Of a stretch of 64,000 nucleotides of DNA, positions 11,200 to 23,140 are shown in pieces; position 1 is the stretch's first letter, and each line of letters opens with the position of its first letter. The stretch comes from Beverwykella pulmonaria (Eukaryota; Ascomycota; Dothideomycetes; Pleosporales; Melanommataceae). The position numbers and the translations under genes are program-made. Where the stretch lies: the NCBI GenBank assembly GCA_001599595.1, contig BCHH01000005.1, positions 2,455,042 to 2,519,041 on the forward strand. Direction: 5' to 3'. Below the pieces are notes generated by a model. The model had not been told where the DNA came from and ran no database searches. It saw only the letters and a program-made list of their open reading frames with translations.

Positions 11200-12990
11200 C
11201 TAGTAAACAGACGTGGCATGTCTGCTCAACGTCGGTTTCGGCGCATACTCTCGGTCTTGGTCAAGTGAGTCACGTCCCCTACTCCACCTGATATCATCAG
11301 GTCCATACCTTTTACGGTAGGATATTGACTCGGGACTGAAGCTGGTTTGGCGTCGAGCACTTTCTCGCTTGGGTATTTCTCCATAGAGTGCCGGTCGTGA
11401 TCGACCGCGGTCGTCAACGTTCATGGTCGCGGAGCGTCCGAGAGTGGGGATAACTAGCTTTGGAGCCGAGGGTTGGTATGAGCTGGTTTCAGATGGCCTA
11501 TTGGCTCCCATTGGAGGTCGGGCGAGTGGCGATGGAGAGCGGGTGCGGTGGCGGCCAGGTTCCATGAGGACTGTGCGGTGGCCATTCGCCACACCTACAT
11601 CGTCCGCACCCAGTCGCACGCCGCCTCCAGGGGTGGAGTAGAAGTATTTCTTAGTGGAAGTTGGCTGTGGCGGTGGTACGGTGGGATACGTAGTCTCTGG
11701 GCTGCGCGATATGGGTTCGTGGTGGGCTAGCTTTTCTGAGCTGCGGAGGGACGAACGGGGAACTGCGGTCTCCTTCCTGCGGGATGAAGAATGGGAGACA
11801 GAGGGCATTGTCTCAGAGCGACGGAAGACGGGCGAAGGGGAGGATTCTGTGCGATGATACTCCCGAGGTGCCTCTGTATAGGCTCGTTGTACCGTGATGC
11901 GTGTTGGTGGCACATGAATATCCGCCGGTGATGAGCTCGAGTGCTTGAAGGTTGGCGGCTTTCTGTCGTTTTCTTCCCATTCCACAATCTCGGGGAAAGC
12001 CTTGCGGTCTCGGTCGCGACCGCTCTCCTTAGGGCGCGCGGATGACCTGCGCACTGCGTCAGGGCGGTCTCGGCGAGAAGAGCGGTCGTAGGGCTCTGTT
12101 GGGCGGACGTCTCGCGAGGAGGTGGTCCTACTGGGCGACGATCGAGGATCAATGACTTCGCCAGTTTTGGTACGATGTATGTGGCGTAGAGCATCGTTCT
12201 CCTGCTCGCTCTGCTTGCGCTGGCGGTCGAATCGAGGTTCTTCGGAGGAGCGTCGGTCGTCTGCTTTCCGTCGGGCTTCGGCAGCGGCCTTCTTTGCCTC
12301 CTCTTCGTCCTGCATTCTGCGAGCGTCATCGCTGCGTCTCCGGAAACCTGCCTCGTAGCGAGCCTTCTCGTCGTTGGACGAGATCTCGTCTTCGATGTGG
12401 ACGAACTTGCCTGAGCGATCTCTGCGCTCTTCCCTATCGCGGGTCTTCTTGTGGTCCGACCTAGTGCGATCCGCGGAGACTCTCACTCTGACGGTCGGCT
12501 CCTTCTCTGGGCGTGATGTGCGGGTTGAACTGTGTTTGGAGGGGTATGCGTCGTACGTGTCGTACTTTCGTGCTCGCTCATCGTACAATCGGTCCTCGTC
12601 GTACGCGCGAGACTTCTTCCGCTCTTCGTAGCGACTCGGTCCGTTGGCACTGAATGTGGCTCCAGCGGGTGCGGCGGTGCGTACTTCGTAGCGGCCGCTG
12701 GTCTTGACCTCGACGTGCGGTGCGGTCCTGCTGAGTTTCTCCCTCCGCAGGAGATCTAACCTTACTTCAGCATCATACTGCCCCCGCTTTACCTCGTCGC
12801 CAATCAGCTCATAGGCCTGCTGTATCTTGTGGAACTCCTCCTGTTTCTGCTGCTTCAGCGACTCGTCCGTGACCTTGTCGGGATGGCACTTGAGGGCCAG
12901 TTTCCGGTATGTGGTTTTGATGGTGCCTGCATCTACGTCCTTGCTCAAACCCAGGGCTTTGTAGGGGTCGGGAGGGAGCGTTGAAGCCAT
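11200..12990 (-). CDS. J-domain protein with long charged disordered tail
   Basis: Single exon, 596 residues. The N-terminus is a canonical J domain (about residues 8-75): PYKALGL, then YRKLALKCHPDK with the HPD tripeptide that stimulates Hsp70 ATPase, then FHKIQQAYELIGD. No Gly/Phe region, zinc fingers or DnaJ C-terminal domain follows, so this is a class C (type III) J protein. Residues ~85-596 are highly charged and Ser/Arg/Pro-rich with Arg-Asp-Arg-Ser runs (for example RDREERRDRSGK), predicted disordered, with a central Ala/Glu/Lys helix (EEEAKKAAAEARRKADD). Such tails are common in fungal J proteins of unknown partner. RS-like composition might suggest RNA-processing or nuclear work, but that is a guess. 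Confidence 0.88.
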   Translation of the reverse strand: MASTLPPDPYKALGLSKDVDAGTIKTTYRKLALKCHPDKVTDESLKQQKQEEFHKIQQAYELIGDEVKRGQYDAEVRLDLLRREKLSRTAPHVEVKTSGRYEVRTAAPAGATFSANGPSRYEERKKSRAYDEDRLYDERARKYDTYDAYPSKHSSTRTSRPEKEPTVRVRVSADRTRSDHKKTRDREERRDRSGKFVHIEDEISSNDEKARYEAGFRRRSDDARRMQDEEEAKKAAAEARRKADDRRSSEEPRFDRQRKQSEQENDALRHIHRTKTGEVIDPRSSPSRTTSSRDVRPTEPYDRSSRRDRPDAVRRSSARPKESGRDRDRKAFPEIVEWEENDRKPPTFKHSSSSPADIHVPPTRITVQRAYTEAPREYHRTESSPSPVFRRSETMPSVSHSSSRRKETAVPRSSLRSSEKLAHHEPISRSPETTYPTVPPPQPTSTKKYFYSTPGGGVRLGADDVGVANGHRTVLMEPGRHRTRSPSPLARPPMGANRPSETSSYQPSAPKLVIPTLGRSATMNVDDRGRSRPALYGEIPKRESARRQTSFSPESISYRKRYGPDDIRWSRGRDSLDQDREYAPKPTLSRHATSVY

Positions 12991-15210
12991 GATGGATTTG
13001 TGGGAAAGAGATGACTGCAGGTGGGCAACGTGTCCTTGGTGTTATATGGGCGCTGGAGCACGGGGTAGTGAGGCGAAATGTGGAGGCACATGCAAGGTGC
13101 CAAGACAAAACAGGAGGCTGCCGGTGGCGGTCGTACGTGGCGCTGGCGGCGATGGGAGGGAAATAGGAGGAAAGGGTGAGGCGAATGTGTAGGCAGATGG
13201 TAGTGTGTAGGTGTGGGTGTGCCTAAGGGAGGGCCGTGAGGGGAGTATATGAGGGCGGTATGAGGTGAGGTGGTTTGCTAGGTACGCTTCCAGAGGTTGA
13301 GAAGACCGGCCGAAGGCGGGCCAGGAACAGGGAATGGCCGTGGCAGAAGAAAGCCGGCGAAACTCGCAGCAACAACGCGGAAAAAGCTGGACAGTCAGTC
13401 TTCTCGTCTGATTAAGCAGCCTGTGTACTTGGTATGAATTGCAGTCGTGGTGAATGAGGCTGTGTCGGGTCTTGTTGTGTCCGTCGGCCCCGGCGACCTG
13501 GGGATGCGGATGAGCGGTCAAGGGGCGCTGCCAGAGCGACGTCAGTGGGGTTTCAGCGACGGACCAGAAGGGCAGACGCAATTATCGTATCGCAGCGCGA
13601 ACGGATCTGAATTTGGAGCACGGAATCGAAATAGAATGGATTAAAAAGACGCCGCGGGGAATGGAAGCAAAGCATAAGCCTACTGTCTGACGGCTGGTTG
13701 GGGGTGGATGCAATGGTTAATATCTGCCACACGCAGGCAAGGCAGGGCTATCATGCCATGGCAAGGCTCTTCTGGTGTCCCTCAGGCCTTTCTCTCCTTG
13801 TTCTCCTCTCCTATCCTCCTGTCACAGGGCTGCCGGGCTTGCGAGAAAGGCACCGTCGGCTTCCTAGCTCGCGCTCCTGCATCGCCCATCCACCAAGACC
13901 TGAAGCAGCAGCCACGGCGCTCCATCACCGCGTCGGGCTTCGCGCCATGGCTCTATCGACTGGGCTCTGCAGTTGCTGATGTGATGGCTCTCCCAAGCCA
14001 GCATGGTGTTGCAGCCAGGTCCTGCACCACAGGCCCACTAAGCGACCGCTTCAGCCAGTTGCAGAAATGCCTCCTTGGTCTCTCCAGCCCTGAGCTCCTT
14101 CGAATCGCGCAAGCCGCCTGGCACCTGCAACGCTGCACGTTTGCATCGTCGGCGACAGCGGCTAGAACACACGCCCAATCGCGTAGTGAGGCTGCCATCT
14201 GGGACCTGCTGCGCACCCCCTCTTTGATAGGGCGCGGCGAGAAACACCTGCAGCGATCCAGAATCCCGAGGAAGCACTCCACGAGCCGATAGCGACCCTC
14301 GTGCTCCCTGTCCCCGTCGCCGAGATCCAATGACAAAATGCTCTACCCAGCATTTCAAAGACCTTTGCGACGACGTGACCAACCGTGCAACGGCGTCCCG
14401 ACAAAAAATGAAGCATCGCGTTGTTCTCGTCAGCTCTCCAGACCATGACCTGATGCTCGCAAGATGATGAATGCGTCCGCTTCTGGGCCTCTGCTGGGTC
14501 GCATGCTTAAGATCCCCTGAGACAGCAATATAGGGGTGGGATGAGGGCATCACGAGACAGCACAAGCGATGCTCGATTCATGCTGGTCGATGGGCTTGTT
14601 CAACTCAAACAAAGTGAATGTCTCGTCCTCCACAATTCGCCCACATTTGCCCTGATTGCCCGGGCGCTTGCGTCGCCAGGCAGCACATTTTTGGTCCTTG
14701 TTCAATTCGATCCGGACCGTATACTAGAGTTTAACAGCTGCAGTAGAGGGTCCGTCTGAGTGGTTGGGGTCGTGACAGTGCGGGGGACTTGCGACCGTAG
14801 TGGGGCAGTCTAGGTCAGGGATCACGGCCAATGGGTACGAGACAGCCGCCACCCCGACGCCCAACGCCATTGTACGTGGGAGGGCTTGATTGAGCAGCGA
14901 CACCACTGAAGAGGCACCACTAAAGAGGAATCAATAATGGGTGCCGAGCTCGTTGTGGACGTTGGCCTGCAGAGCACGTAATGAGATCATACCGATCGAT
15001 GACGGATCGTGACCAACGGGTATTTGCAGCTTGATGCATCATCCTGCTTTTCCGCTGTGCATTAACTTGTTGCTTCTCGAGCCCTGACGTCTCTCTGCGT
15101 CTTCTATAGAGAAAAGCATGACATACGAATTATGATTCTATGCGTTCCTCGGGCAGATATACGAGGGCAGTGCAGAACAACCGTGATCCTTCTGGTATCG
15201 CGTACCGAAA
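12991..15210. other. Intergenic, upstream of J-domain gene
   Basis: About 2.2 kb of GC-rich sequence. Several overlapping open frames of 100-190 codons (for example 13708-14292 + and 14038-14565 -) look like by-products of GC content: no domain, no consistent splice signals and low-complexity Arg/Ser composition. I see no RNA gene. Confidence 0.4.
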
Positions 15211-16459
15211 TCAATGCGTGGCCATGGCATGTTCCTCGCAGCTCCAAACAGGAAGGTCTACATCAACAACAATGGGCTTATTAAACGTCTTTGGACCAGC
15301 TGAGCGAGGGCCCATAAACGCGGCGTTGATCATGACAGTCTCTCGCCGAGAACTTCTCCTCTCAACGGTCTCCACGTCAGGCGCTGATATCAATCCGATG
15401 TCGCTCGCCAAAGGCTCTTGGCGATATGCAATTGCGCCTCCCAACATAGCCATTCTATCTGCTATTCTCTCTGCCTCACTATTTCCAACGCCCTCAGGAC
15501 GTGAGGTTGATTTAAGAATGCTAGGCTGAAGTCTGCGTTCATCAGGCTGGCCCTCAACCCCCCACATCGAGCATCTGGGGATATTGGTCTGACATGTCAG
15601 CGCGCCGGAATTGTCTAGAGGACGCCCTCCTTTAACTGTGAGATCAACGAATGATTGCTTGTTAGTCCCAGCGCCTGGGTCCTTCCAAACCTCCGTGGCC
15701 TCCTCAAGGCATCCATTTTCTGGGGTTTCGAGGTTCCACCGCACTCGTTCGACACCACGTGCTTCGTGGATGTGCCCGAAGACGGACAACATTGGACGGA
15801 CACGATGCAGCGCTTGGAGAAGGACCTCGCAGCCGGATCTGTCGTCCTTCCTTGCCGTATCACAGTGGTTCCTTGGCGGAGTGTGGGTGATAACAATGTC
15901 GCTGTCCAAAGGAATGGCATCCCACAGCATTGAAGCCCCATCAGCCTCGTACTGGAAGGCCCAGTTCCACATCTTTGGAGTGCACGGGCTTCCAAACACC
16001 TTGAAGCAGGTGTGTGGGCCTCTTTCCGCGTCGAGATAAATAGTTGTAGCCTGATTCTCAAGATACGTAATGCGAGGCGAGTCCTTCAATAGCTTCCGGC
16101 AGCGTTCGGGATCCTGCGGTTTAGGCCATCTCCATGAGGATCCGTGTTGCGTATAGAAGTCTGCATCGAGCGTGATGTCGTGGTTTCCTGCACTCATCAG
16201 ACGATGGGGATACGTGGAGTGAGGCTGAGCGCGTACCCGCAATTACAATGATTGCTTCAAAGTTCGTTTTCTCGAGCCAATCCACAGTCTTCTTTAATTC
16301 AGAATAGCTGCCTTGGTTCGTGAGGTCTCCTGCGTGAATGAGTACGTCCCCCTTCGGAAGCTTCGGGGTCTGGTTGTGAGTGTCTGAAATGCACACAATG
16401 CGCGTCTTGCGCAGCTGTGGCGTGAGTACGTAATTCTGAGTCATGATGAGCCATGTCAA
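15211..16459 (-). CDS. Calcineurin-like metallophosphoesterase
   Basis: Two exons on the minus strand, 16459-16237 and 16187-15211, joined across a 49-nt intron (16188-16236) that splits the GNHD motif, giving 399 residues (394 if the second Met, 16444, starts). All blocks of the dinuclear-metal fold are present: CISDTHNQ (D-x-H), LIHAGDLTNQG (GD), IVIAGNHD (GNH[D/E]), ITHTPPRNHCD and VFGHIHEARG (GHxH). The order and spacing resemble the MPPED1/brp-type phosphoesterases common in ascomycetes. The C-terminal ~100 residues are a family-variable extension with no recognised domain. Substrate unknown; likely cytosolic as no signal peptide is seen. Confidence 0.9.
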
Positions 16460-18432
16460 TCGATTGAGAGCATGGTCGTGACAAGTATGCTTCTTGATAA
16501 GGAACGAAATAGTGAGATTCGAGGGAAGTTTTGGCCTCAGTTCTGACTTCGCTAACCCTGATTGGCTCTAGCTTCCGTCCGGCCATTCCTCGACTTCAAC
16601 ATTCTACACGATTCTTCCCATTTTGAATAAATTCCAAAGTACTCTAAAAGCCATGGACAAAGATGTTTCTCGCCTCATCTCCACGCGCGACTCGCACCCC
16701 TCCAATCCCAAGCCTCCAAGGGATCCGACTTCAGAAGCCCGTCCACCATCGCCACTCGCGGCGAGGTACACCTCCCACAAAAGGAATTTCTCGCAAAGCA
16801 TAAATTTAAACGATATCTTTAATCTGATTGAAGAAGTAAGCCCGAAGTAAGCAGTGACTTACAGTTTAGATCTATCGCGGGCGAGCCGAGCAAGCCTCAC
16901 AAGCTTTCAGCTCCGCTTCCAGAGCCGACGGGGGTGTGCAACGCTTGCTCACCGCATTGTGTGCCACAATCAGATGTACACGGCGGAGACATTGGAGTCG
17001 GATTCGGATTACGCTTGGATAGATAGAACCCAAGAACTTTTGGTAGTCTCTCCGGTTGTTCGATTCATGTTCGCCACGATTCGACCTCGACTCCTCGAAC
17101 GTCCTGCAATTCCTCTTCTTTCCTTACCTGTCTTTCTCTCTCTTCTCTCTCTTCTCTCCCTCTTCTTTCCCTTTCCCCCTCCAATGCAGATCTCCTGTAT
17201 CTTACTGTTCCACAATCACATCTTCGAGCGTTCTTCGCGAATGATTGGCCATTCCCTTTCCTTTCCCCACCATCTCGCCTTTCGCCTCCTAGGCAACAGC
17301 CCATCTCACACCCCGCAATCGTAAACATCTTTCAGCTCGGCCCCCACTCTATACAAACTCTAACTTGACTTCATTGTTGACATATGTACTACATCTAATG
17401 CGGAAAATACCGCAATACCCCTCCTGTTCCCTTCCACGCTGACCGCAACATTCATGGACAGAACCTTTGGGATGCAGGGATTAGTAGCGATAAGGGGGAG
17501 GGGCCCGGCGGTGTGTGATCATTTTCGAGATCTTTGATTCTCATGCTTATGTTTTTTCCCTGACCACTTGACCGACTTATCACCTCGCATACGCGCTGTG
17601 GCGACTTTCTCCCCACTTCCCCAAACTCGGCGGCCACAAATGGTGGGCAGCAATCTCAGACTACCTTCAGACTTGACAGGATCATTAAGAAATTGAAAAT
17701 GGCGTTTGGGGAAGGCAGAACCTTATCATTCGAGGGCAGAGAGCTCCGAGCTAGTGTTGTTAACGATGAAGGATCCCACGGCGAGCGATCTTTCGATGCA
17801 GAATATATTCTGGGGGATAGAGGCTTGACACAGTACTTTTATTTTCCTTTTCTTTCATACAACACCGCATCTGAGGTCACTTCATGACTCGTGCATGTGT
17901 AATCCTCCTTTATTTGTTTCCGCACACTAGTATAGTATCCTTTATACTAGTCCTGCCCGGGACGCACGCGTTCTACTTGCAGCGCATAGTCCTCTCTGCC
18001 TTGAACGATCGTATATCGTATGACTAGCTTGCTCTTTTCGGCCCTCCTCCTAGCATCCTCTACCACCGGAACCGAACTTATACAAATCCTACCTAGATAA
18101 TGCCAAGCGCGGAACAAAACGACACCGAAACGGGTTGAGACAAGCCTTGTTTCCGTCTCCACCGCCCGCCAAGCAAAGCAAAACAGAACCTCATTGAAAA
18201 AAAACAGTGCAAGATATCCGACGTGTAAGTCGTCCCCTCCATTTTACTGCCTATATACGTGTCGTGAATGAATGTAATGCTCCACAGTAAGAAAAGGTCG
18301 GAGGAGGAAATGGTGAAAGGGAAAATTGTTTGCATGTGTCGTCCTAATCCATCGTCTCCATTCTCACCGTATTGTTTGTTTCTATCCATACTGTTCCCAA
18401 ATCTTAAACATAAAATCATAATCGGCATCCAT
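16460..18432. other. Intergenic with pyrimidine tracts
   Basis: About 2 kb between the phosphoesterase start and the repeat-protein stop. A CT-rich tract (TCTCTTCTCTC-type) lies at about 17130-17180. Apart from the weak candidate at 16653-16850 there is no recognisable gene. Confidence 0.4.
16653..16850 (+). CDS. Possible small gene or first exon, unrecognised
   Basis: A 65-codon frame opens with a good start context (GCCATGG) about 190 bp from, and divergent to, the phosphoesterase start. The product is polar and Pro/Ser-rich (SHPSNPKPPRDPTSEARPP) and ends in a short helix (LNDIFNLIEE). A GTAAGC donor-like sequence follows the last helix codons, so it could be the first exon of a longer gene, but no acceptor at normal intron length was convincing. 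No family recognised. Confidence 0.25.
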   Translation: MDKDVSRLISTRDSHPSNPKPPRDPTSEARPPSPLAARYTSHKRNFSQSINLNDIFNLIEEVSPK

Positions 18433-20032
18433 TTACTGCCTCTGATTACCAGCGATAGTAGCCTCCCCCGTCTTGGAGATATTAATGCCATTCGATCCAC
18501 CAACAGACTTTGACCCGTCACTTCCCTGCGTAATGCCCAAATTGCCCCCAGAGTTGACGGCATTGCCGTTCCCATCGAGCGTGATACCGGAACCCTCGGA
18601 GAAGCGTTCCGACTCTTCGGTCGCCTTGTTTCCGTTCACTTTCTCGCCCCCAGCAGCCGGCTTCGCGCCCTCCGCGGCGGCAGGTTTTGCGCCCTCTGCG
18701 GCGGGAGCCGTTGCTTCGGCTGCTGGTGCTTTTGGTGCTTCACCCTTTGCCGCCGCTGCTTCTTGTTGAGCTTTTTCACCCTCTTTCTTTGCGGCTTCAC
18801 CTTCTGCTCGACCGGGTTGGGCCGCTTGAGCTGCTGCCCCTTGCTCTTTCTGGGCCTCTGCTGCGGGTTTCGGCTCAGTTGCAGCGGCGGGCTTGGGCTC
18901 TTCTGCGGCAGGCTTCGGTTCCGCGGGCTTTGCGGGCTCTGTTGTAGGTTTCGGGGCTTCCGCAGGCTTTGAGGGCTCTGCGGCAGGTTTTGGTCCTTCT
19001 GCGGGTTTGGGAGGCTCCGCTGTAGGTTTCGGGGCTTCCGCAGGCTTTGAGGGCTCTGCGGCGGGTTTGGGCGGCTCCGCTGTAGGTTTCGGGGCTTCCG
19101 CAGGCTTGGAGGGCTCTGCAGCGGGTTTTGGCTGCTCTCCGGGTTTGGGAGGCTCCGCTGTGGGCTTCGGGGCCTCTCCAGCGGGTTTTGATCCCCCTTC
19201 GGCCGGCTTAGTTGAGTTTTGGCCACCTGCGAGAACAGTGACAGCTGGGCCAGCGGGAGCGGCTGGAGTGGCACCCGCAAGAGGCTTCGGCTTTCCTTCA
19301 GCGGCGGGTGCAGGTTTTTGACCCTCCGCGGCGGGCGTGGTTGAGTTTTGACCTGCGAGAACGGTCACGGCTGGACCGGCGGGAGCGGCAGGAGTGGCAC
19401 CGGCAAGAGGTTTTGGCTTTTCTCCAGCGGCGGCAGCAGGTTTCTCTCCTTCCGCGGCGGGTTTGGGCGCCTCTTTTGGAGCTTCTGAGGGCTTTGCACC
19501 CTCACTTGCGGGCTTTGCACCCTCACTTGCGGGCTTCGCGCCCTCGCTGGCTGGCTTCGTGCCCTCGGCAGCTGGCTTCTGTCCCTCCGCTGCAGCAGCT
19601 GGTTTCTGTCCGCCACTGCTGGTGATGCCACCTCCTGGTCCACCGAGAGTCAAGCCTCCAATCGTCAAACCTCCCCCATTACCCTTCTGGCCTTGACCAT
19701 TGGAGGACTGGCCCCCTCCTTTTGTTCCATTGTTACCTCCACCCAGCTTGAGGCCACCAATTTCGATTTGTCGCTTAGCGAGAGTTGCTTCATTTGCGCG
19801 AGCAGAGAGAGAACCCTATATGGAAAGTCAGAATAGCGCCAAAAAGGACATATAGGAATGTAGGAAGTCTGATGGTACAGTCACAACTTTTGAAAAGGCA
19901 AGAGACGGAGAAGGACTATATTGATGAGATGAAATGAGGATTACATACCGTCCATCGTCGGGAATGAGCCTCACAAGCCGCGATATTAGATAGTGCCAAA
20001 AAGGAGACAGCGACCCCCGAAGTAAACTTCAT
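18433..20032 (-). CDS. Secreted Lys-Pro-Ala repeat protein with Kex2-like site
   Basis: Two exons, 20032-19949 and 19815-18433, give 488 residues. The first exon encodes a signal peptide (MKFTSGVAVSFLALSNIAAC), so the protein enters the secretory pathway. Shortly after, LAKR precedes QIEIGGLKLGGG, a dibasic site typical of Kex2 processing. A Gly/Asn-rich stretch (GGGLTIGGLTLGGPGGG) leads to ~250 residues of degenerate repeats built from KPAAEG, KPASEGA, KPAEAPKPTAEP and a duplicated block around LAGATPAAPAGPAVTVLAGQ. The C-terminus is Gly/Ser/Asn-rich (GSGITLDGNGNAVNSGG). Composition suggests an extended, possibly glycosylated wall or matrix protein, but no domain is recognised. The 133-nt intron (19816-19948) is longer than most here; its ends are GTATGT...ATAG. 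Repeat number is likely to vary between strains. Confidence 0.83.
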
Positions 20033-22544
20033 ATTGGCGGGTGAAAGAGAGTAATATATTTACTAAAGATGTAAGCTGTCCTGCAGACTGATGAATTAAG
20101 TTAAATTGATAAGACAAGACAAGCAAAGAAACTAGAAGCGTCAAGCTTCAATAAAGAGAGACAAGAATTTAGTGAAGAAGATAGAGTGCTCCACCATTTT
20201 GTGGTTCTTCGCCCGCTCTTTTAGAAGGTCGCCTCAGATTCACAGATGTCAACACGGAACCGAGAGGCTGCATTGCGCAACGAGCACAGAAACATCTTGG
20301 CCACCTTGGCTGGAGCGGAATAGCGATCAAACATGTCCGTGCGAATGGTGTTGGTGTTTTTGAGTATGGTGGAGTCGTTGGCGTTGCGGATGGGTCACAG
20401 AAGTGCGGCAACGCTTGGCGTTTGATCGGTCCGATGGTTCTTTTTCTTACAGAAAGAAAAGTCTTGACTTGGCCAAGAGGCGTGAAGGCACTGCTATGTA
20501 TTTATTTGAAGAGAAAGTTATTTGACTGGGACGTATAGCCATGCCATCGCGAAAGTGACAAACCCATGCCAAGATAAACTGGATTCCGGTAGGAGCCGGA
20601 CACGCAGGATTCCGATCTCAACTTCGCCCTAAGAGCGTTCCGGTTGGGAGAACTTGGCGGTTGTAAGAGAAAAGTGGCAACATGTCTTAGACATGAGTGA
20701 CCTGCTGAGCTCGAGGTGTTGTCCAAGAAGACCAAGCCAATTCGGACGGAAGAGTCGAGCAGCGAGAGGAAAAGTGGACTTGAAAGCTCCGATCGGGAAG
20801 AAAAGTCTATGGAGGAAAGGTGAAGATTGATCTAGATCGCATGCCGGAGCTCATCCTCTTCTCGGTCCGAGTTGCGTGAAGTAACCTGGACTGAATGTTA
20901 TCAATTACACTCGTGAGGATGACCTGATAGAAACGTCCTGGATGAGGGTATAAACAATCAGCCCAGCATTTCATTGAAGCTTTACCCGCAATGTGACTTG
21001 GTGGACTATATGATGCTCTGTCATGAACATATCACAGCTCTTCGTAAACGTTATGGATTGCCAATACTGAGTTAGAAACGCAGAGGTTCTGCCAATGATT
21101 GTGATTTCATAGGTCATGGAACCTGTGCAGGGGATTGTACTCTGACTAGATATGTGGAATACTTAGTTCAAAATCTTCCCTCGTAGATACAAGAGCGTGT
21201 AGTAGTTGTGTTAGGTCAATCCTTTTGTCTTTTCACAGGAGCTGTGTTACAGCATACTAAAACCCCGGAAGGATTGCTTGGATATGATGATACAGATATT
21301 CGATATCGTAAACATATAGCTCTTCCGCTAGTGCGCTTTGAATTCGTGGAAAAGCCGCTTCAGTCTCCATCTTGGTGAAGCAGTCGTTCCCGACGTAAAG
21401 GATGCCTTACGATGGTGTTGCGTTCGCAGTCGCCGTATCCGTAGCCAACGTCTGTAGGCCGATGGTGCTTTCCAATAGGATGCACATATCAAGAGTGAGA
21501 AATGGAATGGGACTATGGCGGAAAAAGAGGGATCGTGATATTGTTTAGAGATAACCTCCGCTGGCCTTACCGACTTAGTACTAGCCTCCTTGCTCGTGAC
21601 AACAAAGCACAGAAACCTCGTTGCAAGTCGTCCACGGGCACCAGCTATACATCGCCACAGCTTATCTATCTCATCCAAACGATCTTATACAGTAGAGGAA
21701 CAGTTCTTGAACACGTGCTAATGTTTTATAGTACGGCATGTTCCCTTGTCTAAGAAGAATAGTAACGTAGGGTGCGTCTAGAAGAATCCTCACGATGTTA
21801 CAAAAGGGAGTTTGATATTGCCTATAAGCCAACCTATAATCTACATGTAAGTTTCCGTTGTCTGGGATATCATTTCCCGTGAATTAAATGTCCCTGAAGA
21901 CTCTGCGTTCTTCCAGCCGGGATAGCCTCCTTTCCTACCTTCTGCTCTTTGTGTGGTTCCCCCAATATCTTGCCGCTGAATCTTCGGTCGCACATGTGCG
22001 ACTAGGCGGTCATGGAAGAAAGAATGGAGGCATCGCTACGAAGGGTGACTTGCGGGAAGGCTCTCTTTTCGAGTAATGACTCCTGGCAGCTGTAGTTGGC
22101 TGTATGGAGGCCGGTGCAGGGGCTTTCAGGGCGATTCATTCCGTTGCCCGGAATAGGATGCGTGTTTCGACATGCTCGAAGGCGACCCCAGCATTTCGGG
22201 TTCTGTAGCCTAGAAATTCGGTATGCTGACTGGGAGAATGTGCACTATACTGACAAGATATGATTTTGCAAACTGCAACACTATTTCGGAATGCGAGCAG
22301 TGTGGGATGAGGCGGGAGGTTGCAGAGAGAATGAATCTGTGGCTCACCCGCTAGAAGTAGTTCTTGACAGAAGATCACGCGCAGAGGCATTCACTGGAAG
22401 ATATTTCGAGACAATACAACAACTATATTAGAAGCCCTAGATCCCGACGCTAATTCAGTTGGGTAAGTACAGAAGTGAAATACACATCTACCCATCCACA
22501 AGACTAACGTTCAACAAGTACAGAAAGCCGGAAGAACAAAAACC
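20033..22544. other. Gene-poor stretch, no gene recognised
   Basis: About 2.5 kb upstream of the secreted repeat protein. Open frames are short (up to 116 codons, 21328-21678 -) and show no domain or splice structure. No terminal repeats or transposase remnants were recognised. Confidence 0.4.
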
Positions 22545-23140
22545 CTATTCCGGCGTCTTTTTACCATGTCGCACCGTTTCATACGCATTCGCATTCCTAG
22601 ATGGAACAGTCCCAACAGCATCCGCCAACTTGAAATAACCCGTCTCCGTATTCAAAGACCTTTCCAAATCCGTGTCGACGAGATGGGTCAGGAGTGACTT
22701 GCCATCCATTTTCTCGATGCAGAACCTGCGATTGACAGCGCACATTTTGCAAGCGACTTGGTTGCCGAGGATTTAGTGCGGCTGCATGGAAATCTTCCTG
22801 CTTGCAACACAAGTCTTTCCCCTCGACTTCAGAATCTTGACGTACCAGCTCGGAAAGTCCACAATCCATTACTTCAGCTCGGCTTGGATTTCGGAAGACA
22901 GTGTGGAGAGGTTAGAGTAGATGCCATCGGCGTTGAAAACATTTAGATTACCGAGGTCACGAACGTGTCAAGGTCCTTCAGGGCTTCTCGCAGATTAGCC
23001 TTGGCAAGTTCCTCCTTGTGGTGCTCGAGCCGGTCTTGGAGACTGACGACCTTGCCCTGCATAGATAGTTGTTCCTGTCTGAGGCTTTCCACATCTTCTT
23101 GACTCGCTTTCAGTTGCGTGTCGGGAGTTAATTCGGTCAT
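22545..23140 (-). pseudogene. Probable broken gene with coiled-coil start and two TAA codons
   Basis: From ATG at 23140 a frame of ~60 codons encodes a Glu/Gln-rich coiled coil (QEDVESLRQEQLSMQGKV) ending near 22960. A second frame then continues protein-like to 22545 (DLGNLNVFNADGIYSNL, WIVDFPSWYVKILKSRGK, VACKMCAVNRRFC), but is broken by in-frame TAA codons at 22869-22871 and 22773-22775. Both TAA could arise from CAA by C-to-T change, as in repeat-induced point mutation; this is inference. Hence one frameshift plus two nonsense codons. The alternative is a functional gene with unusual introns covering the stops (GT-starting sequences exist), so the pseudogene call is moderate. The CxxC-containing part resembles a short Cys-pair module but no family is named. 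Confidence 0.55.

Noticed and set aside
13708..14565. Overlapping open frames of 127-194 codons on both strands
   Set aside because: No domain, no splice signals, GC-driven; the two strands overlap and cannot both be coding.
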